In this document: positions 16,437 to 25,616 of the stretch, in pieces | Position numbering within the stretch: position 1 is the stretch's first letter | Layout: each line of letters starts with the position of its first letter | Assembly (NCBI GenBank): GCA_021790655.1 | Contig: JAJYGR010000041.1 | Location: 1 to 32,604 of the forward strand | Length of the DNA stretch: 32,604 nt | Source of the DNA: Acidobacteriota bacterium | GTDB taxonomy: Bacteria > Acidobacteriota > Terriglobia > Terriglobales > Acidobacteriaceae | Direction: 5' to 3' | Program-made: the position numbers and the translations under genes | The notes under the pieces: generated by a model | What the model was told of the DNA's origin: nothing | The model's database searches: none | Seen by the model: only the letters and a program-made list of their open reading frames with translations

Positions 16437-17341
16437 GTTTTGCAATCATTCTGCCGTTCCTCAAACCGATTCGGCATCTTCTCGAAGCCAAGACCGTCTC
16501 GGAAATTATGGTCAATCCAGATTCGTCGATCTGGATCGAGGAGGACGGGAAAATTAAGTTGTTCTCCGGCATCCGGTTTGACGATGGAGCATTGCAAACC
16601 GGTCTGGAAGTCATTGCCAACAAGTTTGGGAAAAAACTTGATGCCGACTCGCCCATCATGAACTTGCGCCTCCCGGATGGCAGCCGCTTGGCCGCCATGA
16701 TTCCACCTGTGGTGCATCCTCGCCCTCTACTGACCATCCGGAAGTTCACCTCGCGGAACTTCAACATTCATGACCTGATCGAGCGAAAGACACTGACAGA
16801 AGCTCAGGCGGAGATGCTGGCAAACTGCATCCGGCGTGGGGACAATCTCCTCATCTCCGGCGCAACCAACTCAGGGAAGACCACGCTCGCTAACGTGCTG
16901 GCCGGTTTCATCCCGGAAAATGATCGCATTTTGGTCCTCGAAGATGTGGCCGAACTCCATATTCGGAAGCCGCATGTCGTCTCCGCCGAGGCCCAACTCG
17001 ACACGCACAAAAGTCAGATCGGGTTCAGCGATTTACTGAAAGCCGCGCTGCGACACAGACCCGACAGAATCATCGTCGGCGAGATTCGTGGCCCGGAGGC
17101 GCGGGTCTTTCTCGACGCCCTCAATACCGGCCATCGCGGATCGCTTTCGACCATCCATGCCAACGGTGCCAATGACGCGCTGCGGCGTCTGGCGCAACTT
17201 GCCATGCGCGGTTCCAGTGGCGTCCCTCTGCGCGACGTTGAGGAGGAGTGCGGGAGATCCATTGACCTGGTCGCTCATCTGATGAATCAGGATGGGTGGC
17301 GGCGCATTGTGGAAATCCGTGCCCCTGCCGAATGCACATGA
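16433..17341 (+). CDS. virB11: VirB11/TrbB-family T4SS ATPase
   Basis: LLISGATNSGKTTLANVLAGF (Walker A), ILVLEDVAELHI (Asp box), LRHRPDRIIVGEIRGPEARVFLDALNTGHRGSLSTIHAN. ATGA overlap with virD4; the ORF track start 16181 is too early. Confidence 0.95.
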   Translation: MSFAIILPFLKPIRHLLEAKTVSEIMVNPDSSIWIEEDGKIKLFSGIRFDDGALQTGLEVIANKFGKKLDADSPIMNLRLPDGSRLAAMIPPVVHPRPLLTIRKFTSRNFNIHDLIERKTLTEAQAEMLANCIRRGDNLLISGATNSGKTTLANVLAGFIPENDRILVLEDVAELHIRKPHVVSAEAQLDTHKSQIGFSDLLKAALRHRPDRIIVGEIRGPEARVFLDALNTGHRGSLSTIHANGANDALRRLAQLAMRGSSGVPLRDVEEECGRSIDLVAHLMNQDGWRRIVEIRAPAECT

Positions 17342-17347
17342 TGGTGT

Positions 17348-17977
17348 TTATTGCTCTGGAACTTCCCAGCCCTTGTTGGTCAACTGCAACCCGGCAATCC
17401 GATCTGTCTTCGATGCACCGCCGATGGTCGTTCGGATATCGGGAAAGTCGCGCTGAACGTCCGGTCTCTCAGCCCAACCCGCAACGTTCACGATCTTGTA
17501 GGTGTATGTGACCTCGGTCTCAGAATACGGCCCCGTCGTCCTTGGCTCCGTCCACTTGACAATGGAATCGACGGTCTCCTGGCCATAGCAGAAGGCACCG
17601 CTCTGTCCGAAAACACCGGGTTTTTCCTGGAAGTATTTCTTTCCGTCCACTGTCAGTTCATACTGTCTGACAGGTCGTGGCGGTGTTGGACCCAGCGCGC
17701 CCATCATGCCGTTGATGACAGCCGTCGTGTTGCTTCCATGCACCAGACCAGCCTCCTCCAAAGCAGCCATCTCCGGTGCAATTCCATACTGGTCCTTTTG
17801 CTCGAAAGCAGGGACGTCGATGGGGAACGTCTGTCCGATGGACGTACAAGCCTGGCCGCGTTTAGCAAGATACTGATTGATCGCTTCGGCGAAATTGGCA
17901 TCACTCGCCTTCTTGCTATTGTTGCAACCAGCGATTAGCAGGAAACCTGCAATCGATATCAAAACAAGTTTGCGCAT
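17348..17977 (-). CDS. putative lipoprotein of unknown function
   Basis: MRKLVLISIAGFLLIAGCN lipobox; RBS (GGAGGAGAT) just upstream of 17977. Confidence 0.75.
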   Translation of the reverse strand: MRKLVLISIAGFLLIAGCNNSKKASDANFAEAINQYLAKRGQACTSIGQTFPIDVPAFEQKDQYGIAPEMAALEEAGLVHGSNTTAVINGMMGALGPTPPRPVRQYELTVDGKKYFQEKPGVFGQSGAFCYGQETVDSIVKWTEPRTTGPYSETEVTYTYKIVNVAGWAERPDVQRDFPDIRTTIGGASKTDRIAGLQLTNKGWEVPEQ

Positions 17978-18047
17978 GAGATCTCCTCCCTGAAGTATCG
18001 ATGGATTTGCTCGCATGGTGATTTGCGGGCAGATGCACATCGCCGCA

Positions 18048-18995
18048 TCAGACATCTCCTTTGTGGGAGCCGAGAGTTACCTTCTGCCGCGCGTTCCTGA
18101 GCTTTTCTGTTCTCGCCCATAGCAAATTCTGAAAGTCGTTGACGATCGCGGTACGGTTGTCCCGCCGCACGAAGACCCCAGTCTTCATCGTCAGCAGCTT
18201 ATCCGCGAGCGGGCGAAATATAATCCCTTCCTTCGTCAAGTGAGACCAGCCGCTGCTCACCATTGCAATACCTTTGCCGCCCGAAGCCATGTGGATCGCC
18301 TCGTAGAAGGTGAAGGGCTGCGCGATCACGTTCAGATCGATTCGGAGAACCTCAAAATAGGCAAGGATCTCTTTGCAAACTTCCGGAAGCGCATGTTCCG
18401 ATACAGCAATCAGCGGTTCTCTTTCGAGGTCCTGCGGCGCAATGGAGTCGAGATGAAAGAGCCTGTGCCGTGCCGGGATGCAGAGCATCAGGTCCTCGTC
18501 GAGAAGTTCTCGCGCTTCGAGTTCCGAATAGCTGTTCGGCAGGTAGCCGATCCCGGCCTGATATTGTCCCTCCAGCACGCCTCGGATCATTCCCATCGTA
18601 TGCAGGCTGGTGTGCTTCATGACTGGATCTCCCGGTCGCTCGAAATGAAGGTCGGAGATGATCGCCAGCAGTTCAGGGCTGAGAAATGATGAGTAGGCGA
18701 CCTGAAATGGGCCATCCCGATGCTGCGCCGCATTGCGCGCACGTTGTGCTGCACGCTCCCAATGATCGACTGACTTCAAAATCTCTTCGATGAAGACTTT
18801 GCCGGATTCTGTCAATTGCACCCCTCCGTACCAGCTATAGAAGAGCCTCACGCCGACTTCGGCCTCGACATGATGGATTCTGCGGCCCAGCGCGGGCTGC
18901 GTTGTATGCAGGCGTAGCGCCGCACGCGACAGACTCCCTAACTGCGCTACCACAATGACGCACTTCAAGTCGTGAATCGTAACGTCACTCTGCAT
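18048..18995 (-). CDS. LysR-family transcriptional regulator
   Basis: N-terminal HTH LKCVIVVAQLGSLSRAALRLHTTQPALGRRIHHVEAEVGVRLFYSWYGGVQLTESG, then a LysR-substrate-like domain. Upstream start 19031 also possible. Confidence 0.92.
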   Translation of the reverse strand: MQSDVTIHDLKCVIVVAQLGSLSRAALRLHTTQPALGRRIHHVEAEVGVRLFYSWYGGVQLTESGKVFIEEILKSVDHWERAAQRARNAAQHRDGPFQVAYSSFLSPELLAIISDLHFERPGDPVMKHTSLHTMGMIRGVLEGQYQAGIGYLPNSYSELEARELLDEDLMLCIPARHRLFHLDSIAPQDLEREPLIAVSEHALPEVCKEILAYFEVLRIDLNVIAQPFTFYEAIHMASGGKGIAMVSSGWSHLTKEGIIFRPLADKLLTMKTGVFVRRDNRTAIVNDFQNLLWARTEKLRNARQKVTLGSHKGDV

Positions 18996-19369
18996 GTTGA
19001 ACCTCGGCAATAAAAAAGAGGAGTGAAACATGGTGGCGCCACGCCATCCTAAAAAAACTGTCGCAGCCGTGGTTATTTTCGGCCAACAGGCTTCTGTGTT
19101 TTAACGCCTGCAGACACTTCAAACAAGATCTTCTGTCCGCTTACATTCGCATGCGAGTTCCCCTTTCGGTCTGTTACGAGTACCGTCGCGATGTTCACGT
19201 CCATGAACGCAACACCAAAGTTCCTGGCAGACATAGACCTGCGCCAATATACCCTACCGAGCGGGGACGACCATGTTTCACAGCCCAACTAACGTGCCCT
19301 GCCCACCAAGATATTTGTTCCGCTTGTGGTGATGTAGGTTTGTATAGATAGTCGTCCGCTCCTATCGCC

Positions 19370-19666
19370 TCAGAACGGAAGTAATAGGAACGTCCGCAGG
19401 TGCGCTGCCCAGCTACGCAGACCGCTGCTGCAACTGCGGCGAGTTATCGTGTAGTCTGGCGGGGCGTCCACTGTCCGTGACGTCATTACAGTTACCGGTG
19501 TGCGCGCCTTGACATTAACCCAGCATCTCCACGATGGTTTGGTGTCCTGCAGCATCAAAGACAGCAGGTAAATCCATATCACTGCCGAGAATAATAAGAG
19601 GGCAATGCAAACGCCATTGACGACATCCAGCAGGTACAGTAGATCGTTGACCGAGACCTGATTCAT
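19370..19666 (-). CDS. small hypothetical protein with one TM segment
   Basis: MNQVSVNDLLYLLDVVNGVCIALLLFSAVIWIYLLSLMLQ plus a basic tail; GGAGGAGAAT RBS. The C-terminal part is not convincing. Confidence 0.4.
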   Translation of the reverse strand: MNQVSVNDLLYLLDVVNGVCIALLLFSAVIWIYLLSLMLQDTKPSWRCWVNVKARTPVTVMTSRTVDAPPDYTITRRSCSSGLRSWAAHLRTFLLLPF

Positions 19667-19721
19667 AATGATTCTCCTCCAATCAACGAGCGGTCTCCAC
19701 TGTCGTTAGGTGACCAACACA

Positions 19722-19758
19722 GGGTATTTTCTTGAATACCCATCGCTCGTCACGAGCG
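19722..19758. repeat. two adjacent perfect inverted repeats
   Basis: GGGTATT-TTCTTG-AATACCC (19722-19741) and CGCTCGT-C-ACGAGCG (19744-19758). Confidence 0.8.
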
Positions 19759-19777
19759 GTAAGTGAACAGGAATGCA

Positions 19778-20233
19778 TTACTCCTGCTGACGAGTAGCCG
19801 TCCAGGGATGGCCTTCTCGCGTAGTGCCATTCATTGTGCCGCCATCCACCGTGCCGGTGAAGATGCCTGACTTGTTGTTCTCCTGTGATTGCACAGTGAA
19901 TGAGACATTGTTGCCTTGCACGCTACCGGTCAGGGCAAGCGAGCCGCTAAGCCCGCCGCGGCCCTCTCCTTCGAACGTACCGGTCAGCTTTGTGCCATCT
20001 TGCTGAATTTCGAGAGCAGCTTGATGAGGCTTCCTCTTTTTCCCCTTCCACGATAAGTTCCACTTGCCTGCGACATTGGCTGATTCAGGATTGCTCTGTG
20101 CGGCGTCCTGCACGGCCCGGCTAACCGGAGTTCCGGGTACTTCTTCGGCGGCGACTTTCCAAAAACCGTTGGCGCCCGCAGTGATCGCGAACCAAGCGAA
20201 TACCAGCATTGAGAGAATTCTGAGACATTTCAT
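19778..20233 (-). CDS. small secreted beta-rich protein
   Basis: Signal peptide MKCLRILSMLVFAWFAITAGANG; body AGKWNLSWKGKKRKPHQAALEIQQDGTKLTGTFEGEGRGGLSGSLALTGSVQGNNVSFTV. Confidence 0.7.
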   Translation of the reverse strand: MKCLRILSMLVFAWFAITAGANGFWKVAAEEVPGTPVSRAVQDAAQSNPESANVAGKWNLSWKGKKRKPHQAALEIQQDGTKLTGTFEGEGRGGLSGSLALTGSVQGNNVSFTVQSQENNKSGIFTGTVDGGTMNGTTREGHPWTATRQQE

Positions 20234-20355
20234 ACAACCTCCTGTTTTGCGCATATCGCACTTGGTTTTATTTAATGCTTATTGTGGCGCTCGATTTGTC
20301 GTTTTTTGTATTGCAACAGTGCCCTCCACTCCACGGAACCGAGGATGTTAACCGG

Positions 20356-21456
20356 CTAAGGCTGGCCCGGCTGGGGAGAGGAGGCATGGGGTGTCAGCTT
20401 GCGGGCAAGGAATTCCTGGAATAGGTTCGTTATGCCTGAGGATCCCATAGTGATCAGCGCGTTCTCGAACGTCACAGTCGCTATATTGCTGTTGCTCGCC
20501 GGATAGTATAGGTTGGAAATTCCGCCAGCAGCAAGGTTTCCCAGAATGCCAGAATAGTTCGCCTGCCAGTGACCATTGTCGCCCTTGCAGATGAACACAT
20601 TCGCCAGCGCATACAAGACTCGTGATCGCGTGCTCCCGGTCCCCTTGTAGAAATAACGCGGATCTTGTTTGAGCAGCGACGGCAGAATCGCGCCACCAAT
20701 CATCGTGCCGATAAAGCCATCGCCATACGAGGCGCCATAGCGCTTTGCGTATCCCTGTGCGCCTTGTCCATACCCGCTATACGCATTTGTTGCCTGCTCA
20801 ACCCCGGCAACCCCTCCGCTTATCACAAACGTGATCGGATCCACATTGGTCTTCCATGCCAGCTCAAACTTCTGTTTGGGGCTAAGAGAAGGTGCGTGGG
20901 GATCGTAGGTGACATAGAAGTTAGGAATAAAGCCAAGCACACGCTGTTTCTCTTCAATCTTGACCTGCTCCTCCGCCAGTTCATATTTGGTGATGCTGAC
21001 CCGCACCTCGGTCGTGGCGATACCCACCGGTAACGAGATATCCGGCATCTCCAGGGTTTCACCGGCATTCAGAATTCCGGACCTTGTCTGAGTTGCAAAG
21101 CCCTCCGCAGTGATCGTGAGTTCAAAGGGACCGGCAGCGACACCCGTAAACTGAAAACGCCCCTGCCCATCGGACAGCACTTCCTGCTTCTTCGCAGGGT
21201 CCTGAGATGCGAGGCTCACCCGCGCGGCGACAACGAAGTTCCCATTCTGGTCGACAACCATGCCGCTGACACTTCCCAAAGATTGCCCTTCAACCGGATC
21301 CTGGCCGGACAGGATACCGAATCCCGGCGCATCGGGTAAGGCAGTCCCGATCGACCCTGTTTGGTGAGATTGCGCAAAGCAAGGAAGGCGGCAGAACAAG
21401 ATATACAGCAAGATGCCCCAACGAAGGTCTCTTGTTCGCGGACCGTAGACACGCAT
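20356..21456 (-). CDS. secreted protein with carboxypeptidase-regulatory-like domain and acidobacterial-type C-terminal domain
   Basis: SGMVVDQNGNFVVAARVSLAS...GQGRFQFTGVAAGPFELTITAEGF repeat; C-terminus RVLGFIPNFYVTY...DPRYFYKGTGSTRSRVLYALA is paralogous to 24555-25616. Confidence 0.75.
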   Translation of the reverse strand: MRVYGPRTRDLRWGILLYILFCRLPCFAQSHQTGSIGTALPDAPGFGILSGQDPVEGQSLGSVSGMVVDQNGNFVVAARVSLASQDPAKKQEVLSDGQGRFQFTGVAAGPFELTITAEGFATQTRSGILNAGETLEMPDISLPVGIATTEVRVSITKYELAEEQVKIEEKQRVLGFIPNFYVTYDPHAPSLSPKQKFELAWKTNVDPITFVISGGVAGVEQATNAYSGYGQGAQGYAKRYGASYGDGFIGTMIGGAILPSLLKQDPRYFYKGTGSTRSRVLYALANVFICKGDNGHWQANYSGILGNLAAGGISNLYYPASNSNIATVTFENALITMGSSGITNLFQEFLARKLTPHASSPQPGQP

Positions 21457-21540
21457 AACTCTTCCTCTCCTGAGGCGCGCGTAATCAGGTGCGTGGGAAC
21501 AGATTTTTGCTGGATCGCCACGAGCTGCCCTGAGAGTCCC

Positions 21541-24500
21541 TCAAAAGCTGAAGGAGCTTTGCAGGAAAATGCTGCGATTGCCAGCCGATGGAGGGCCAAA
21601 AAAACCTCCTGCCAAGGACTGGGATTTTGCAAAGAACTTCGAAGTCAATGTGCCGTTCGGAACTCCGAGATTTTGGGTATTGAACACATTGGTGACATAC
21701 GCAGATAGCGTCAGACCATATCGATGGTTGCTCGTTCCATACATTTGCCCCATCCCGCCCCCCTTTCCCTGACCCTCCGCTCCTGAACCGTTGCCGTCGT
21801 TCCTATCACCATTTCCACCGCTTCCGGGACCGTTCCTTTTGGGTCCGAAGCCAATTGTCTTGCTGACATGCATATTCAGGCTTGTGTTAGAAGGACCTGT
21901 CCCGAGACCATATGGGATGATCTGTTCATTGGTGCCGATGGGATTAGGATTCAGACAACCATAGGGCGTGGAGATGACACCCGTCTCACCGCAGCTTGAG
22001 GCAAATGTTGGCCGAGCATTGAACTGATTGTTTGCCGTAAGGTCGTTACCAATCTTTATGTTGTACGGAGTGCCGGAGTTATACACAAAGTATGGCGCTA
22101 AAACCACTCCGTATGGCGCCGTGTAAGTTGCCATCAGGACAAACCGATCCTGAATATCAAAAGGGGTACGCCCGTAATCGGAGGCAGGATTGTGGGCATT
22201 GGACGGGAAGTGATCAACACCTGTCGTATCTCCGTTAGCATTTGTGTATGTATAAGTACTATTGACACTTAGGCGCCTCATTCGCGTCGTAAGGGTGGCA
22301 GCGATCTGGTTCTCGCGGTACACGCCCCCAGATTGGTATTGGTAAATGTTCGTGCTGGGAGGAGTCGGCGGCGTATCTGGATACTCGTTGGACGAGCTGT
22401 CGAAGAGGGGTGCGGTAACGTTATTCGACAGAAACTGGTGAATACCGCGACTAAAGAGGTACGTTACATTTAAGGTTATATTCTTGACAATCTGCCGGTC
22501 TACCCCGACAGAACCCTGCATATCGAGGGCAGCATGAAAATTCGGATCTGTGGTCGAAAAGGTCAGAGCTGCATTCGTGCCTATCGGAGTGGGCGGTTTG
22601 ACTGCATTCCCTGGGCTGGTTTCGGTATACGCAGGGTGAGTTTCAATGTAGATCTGCTGGTTCGAAGGAACGGATGGATTCGATGGTAAATTGTTGTGGA
22701 TAGTTTGAATCACATAAGGCGTTCCGGCCAGTGAGGTAGAACTCATGGGCACGGTAAAACGCTGATAGAACCAACCATAGCCTGCACGAACCACTGTTCG
22801 CGGATTTTGGCCGTGGTCACCGTCTAGCGCATATGCCAGATAAATGCGCGGCGCCCAATCGCTTTTGTCGCTGATGTAATTTTGTGTTTCCCAGCGCATC
22901 CCGTAACTGAAGGTCAAACGCGGCCTGATCTTCCAGTCGTCCTGATAAAACAGTGCGCCATCGAATACAGTTGCACGCGCCGTGTACTGGTTGTTGTTGA
23001 CGACGGTCACCTTGTATTGCCGGGGCGCACGGCTCAGATACGATTGCGCATTGGAAAAGATATAAGAGCCGTTGGTGCCCCCGGTGGTGAAATTCGCATC
23101 GCGATACACACGGAAGCGGGTGCCGAAATTGAGTGAATGGTCACCCTTGGATCCGGTAAAATAGTTCTGAATTTCATAGTCGTCCTGATTGTCCCGCAAG
23201 GTCCCCGCATTGCTCCCACCAGCGGTAAACTCGCCTTGGAGGGTCACGGTGGGCGAAGTAAATTGGGCAATCTGCGAGCTGCGGATGCGCCGGTATTGAA
23301 AGCGTATGTCATCCACAAAATTCTTGCTCAGCACCAGGTTGTCGCTCGCCTGTAGTGTGTTTTCGTCGTTCTCGATATTGGAGGCCTGCGTGCCAAGACT
23401 GATCTGACCAGGACCCGTGTCGGTATTGAGGAAGCGGAAGAATGCATACCGCAAGGTGATTACGTTCGACGCGCCCAACTGGTAATCGAATCGCGTGCTG
23501 GCATCTAGGCGTGAACTTGGGTTGCCGAGAGGCTGATTGAACACAAGACCATTGGGGGTGGAAGCAGTAATGCTGGCCGGATCCACGGCGTCCACTATGT
23601 TCACGTTTTGAACATTGCGGCTGAACACACTTACGAAGTAAGAGGATGACTTGCTCAACGGGCCGCCGATATTGCCATTGAGGAAATACGAATAGTAGCT
23701 CGGCTCCTGCAGCGGCGCCGATCCCGCAGGCAAGTTTGCGTTCAGGATTGGGTTCTGCGCATTGAATGCCGAATAATTCCCGCGAGAAAAGATGTTGCCA
23801 TGCAATTTAGCCGTACCTGGTTTGGTAAGGATTTCGATGCGGCCGTAACCCAGTCGATCAAAGGCCGCGGAAAACGGGTTTTGATTCACCCGGATTTCTC
23901 GAATGGACGATTTTGGTGGAATCTGGCCGCCAGTAAAGCCGTCGATATAAATCTGCGATCCGCCCGGTCCGGCAGAGGGCCCGGCAAGCACTTGCAATTC
24001 AGTCTGTAGCTCATCGGGATCATCTGAAAGCGCGTCGAGGGCTTTGCCTTTAAGTATGATCGCGCTTGCATTGGTGTCCGGAGTGGTATCGATATTTGTG
24101 GTTTTTTGATTTGCACGGACAGACACCTGTTGCTTTGCGGCCTTGATCCCCAATTCAGCATTCAATTGCACCACCTTACCGGAAGAAATAACTACAGCCT
24201 TGTTTGCGAAGACCGAGAACCCTCTCGCGGCAACTGTAACGGTGTAGGTCCCAGGGGCGAGTCCACGCGCTTGATATATGCCCAACTCATTCGATGTGGA
24301 AGTTGCGACAATATTCCCCGCCTGGCTCGCAATGGTCACAGTGGCCTGCGGAATAATCGCACCCGACTGATCGGATACTTGTCCCTGCAAAATGCCAGGT
24401 TTGCTCGGCGCGTTCTGGGCGAATAGAGGAGTTACGCCAATGATCAACGCAACAGCGAGGCATGTCATGAGCCTTCGGTTCCGGCCCAACCTTACTAACA

Positions 24501-24558
24501 CATAGTTAGTTGTCGACAGGTGCATAGCTCTAATGTCTGTCATGACGATTCCCTTCAT
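21541..24558 (-). CDS. Oar/TonB-dependent-receptor-like outer-membrane protein with N-terminal carboxypeptidase-regulatory-like domain
   Basis: ILQGQVSDQSGAIIPQATVTIASQAGN...YTVTVAARGFSVFA, plug-like IYIDGFTGGQIPPKSSIREIRVNQNPFSAAFDRLGYGRIEILTKPGT, long beta-barrel ending in IFLQSSFSF. ATG 24558 overlaps the upstream stop (ATGA). Confidence 0.9.
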   Translation of the reverse strand: MKGIVMTDIRAMHLSTTNYVLVRLGRNRRLMTCLAVALIIGVTPLFAQNAPSKPGILQGQVSDQSGAIIPQATVTIASQAGNIVATSTSNELGIYQARGLAPGTYTVTVAARGFSVFANKAVVISSGKVVQLNAELGIKAAKQQVSVRANQKTTNIDTTPDTNASAIILKGKALDALSDDPDELQTELQVLAGPSAGPGGSQIYIDGFTGGQIPPKSSIREIRVNQNPFSAAFDRLGYGRIEILTKPGTAKLHGNIFSRGNYSAFNAQNPILNANLPAGSAPLQEPSYYSYFLNGNIGGPLSKSSSYFVSVFSRNVQNVNIVDAVDPASITASTPNGLVFNQPLGNPSSRLDASTRFDYQLGASNVITLRYAFFRFLNTDTGPGQISLGTQASNIENDENTLQASDNLVLSKNFVDDIRFQYRRIRSSQIAQFTSPTVTLQGEFTAGGSNAGTLRDNQDDYEIQNYFTGSKGDHSLNFGTRFRVYRDANFTTGGTNGSYIFSNAQSYLSRAPRQYKVTVVNNNQYTARATVFDGALFYQDDWKIRPRLTFSYGMRWETQNYISDKSDWAPRIYLAYALDGDHGQNPRTVVRAGYGWFYQRFTVPMSSTSLAGTPYVIQTIHNNLPSNPSVPSNQQIYIETHPAYTETSPGNAVKPPTPIGTNAALTFSTTDPNFHAALDMQGSVGVDRQIVKNITLNVTYLFSRGIHQFLSNNVTAPLFDSSSNEYPDTPPTPPSTNIYQYQSGGVYRENQIAATLTTRMRRLSVNSTYTYTNANGDTTGVDHFPSNAHNPASDYGRTPFDIQDRFVLMATYTAPYGVVLAPYFVYNSGTPYNIKIGNDLTANNQFNARPTFASSCGETGVISTPYGCLNPNPIGTNEQIIPYGLGTGPSNTSLNMHVSKTIGFGPKRNGPGSGGNGDRNDGNGSGAEGQGKGGGMGQMYGTSNHRYGLTLSAYVTNVFNTQNLGVPNGTLTSKFFAKSQSLAGGFFGPPSAGNRSIFLQSSFSF

Positions 24559-25616
24559 GGATTTGGAGGCTTCATATGAAGTACATGTGTGGTGATGTCT
24601 GGCCAGAACTCGCGGAAGATATTGGTCAGGCCATCGCGTCCGAGTTGTTCGAGCCAACGTTGCTCTGTCATGGTCCAAGCGCCGGAGGTGGCGGTCGAAG
24701 GATAGTAGAAATTTCCAAGTCCGGCCTGTGCCCCCTTGCCGACAATTTCAGACAGATTCAGGGTGTTGTAGCCTTCATCGTTCGGCGTAATCAGAAGCCG
24801 CGAAATGGCATAGTAGGCGCGATACAACTTACGCCCCTTGCCCAAGGTAAAGTAACGCGAGTCCTCATGCGTGATCGTCGGAATCAGGAAGTCGGTCATG
24901 TAATTACCTACAGCCTTGTCTGTAAACGAACGCCAGTAGTACTGGCTATAGCCGGACCATCCATTGCCCAAGGTGGGATAGCTCTTCGCTATGTAAAGCG
25001 GTTCTGCGTCAATCCCAGCGAAGATGAATGCCGAATAATCAAAGCTGTTTTGCGTTGCAATCTTGAACTTTTCTCCGACAGTTGGTGGCGCGGGGCGAAC
25101 GTTCGCGCTGACTGCGCGATAGTTCGGCATGATGCCAAGGATGCGCTTGGGCTGCTGGCCGAAGTCTGGCGGAGGAGTGTTTGGCTGTGTTCCTCCGGGC
25201 GTGGCATATTGAACCCGGTCGCCGCTCGCTCCGGGAGTATTTTGCAGCTTTAACTTTTGATCCTGGGTCGATCCAGCCTTTCTCTGCTCATCGGATGAGG
25301 TGGCCTGCGGCGCAGACGGCGTTTGATGCGCCGAATCAGCAGCAGAAGACACCGAAGAGGAACTGCTCTCATTATGTGAGCCGCTTTGTGGGGCACCTTG
25401 CGGGTCCTGTGATCTTCGTAATGTCGCGTATAGGTAGGCGTCTGGTGCATCCGGCAGAGAAGAATCATCCTGCTGCCCTGAGAGACCGGCCGCGCTGATA
25501 ATGAAAATAAATAGAACTCCGAAGCCGAGTGCATGGCGCAAGGCCGTACTCCTTATCGGGAATACAGGAGTCCCAAGGGAACTGCACTTGTTGATCCACA
25601 TCTGTATCTGTGCCAA
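24555..25616 (-). CDS. secreted protein of unknown function, paralogous domain to 20356-21456
   Basis: Signal peptide, LPDAP motif, low-complexity Ser/Gln-rich linker, then RILGIMPNYRAV...YGNGWSGYSQYYW-type block...EDSRYFTLGKGRKLYRAYYAISRLL. Exact N-terminus uncertain. Confidence 0.75.
   Translation of the reverse strand: MAQIQMWINKCSSLGTPVFPIRSTALRHALGFGVLFIFIISAAGLSGQQDDSSLPDAPDAYLYATLRRSQDPQGAPQSGSHNESSSSSVSSAADSAHQTPSAPQATSSDEQRKAGSTQDQKLKLQNTPGASGDRVQYATPGGTQPNTPPPDFGQQPKRILGIMPNYRAVSANVRPAPPTVGEKFKIATQNSFDYSAFIFAGIDAEPLYIAKSYPTLGNGWSGYSQYYWRSFTDKAVGNYMTDFLIPTITHEDSRYFTLGKGRKLYRAYYAISRLLITPNDEGYNTLNLSEIVGKGAQAGLGNFYYPSTATSGAWTMTEQRWLEQLGRDGLTNIFREFWPDITTHVLHMKPPNP

Noticed and set aside
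19073-19288. 71-aa minus-strand ORF upstream of the LysR gene
   Set aside because: Part (RNFGVAFMDVNIATVLVTDRKGNSHANVSG) looks vaguely protein-like, but there is no RBS, domain or context strong enough to call.
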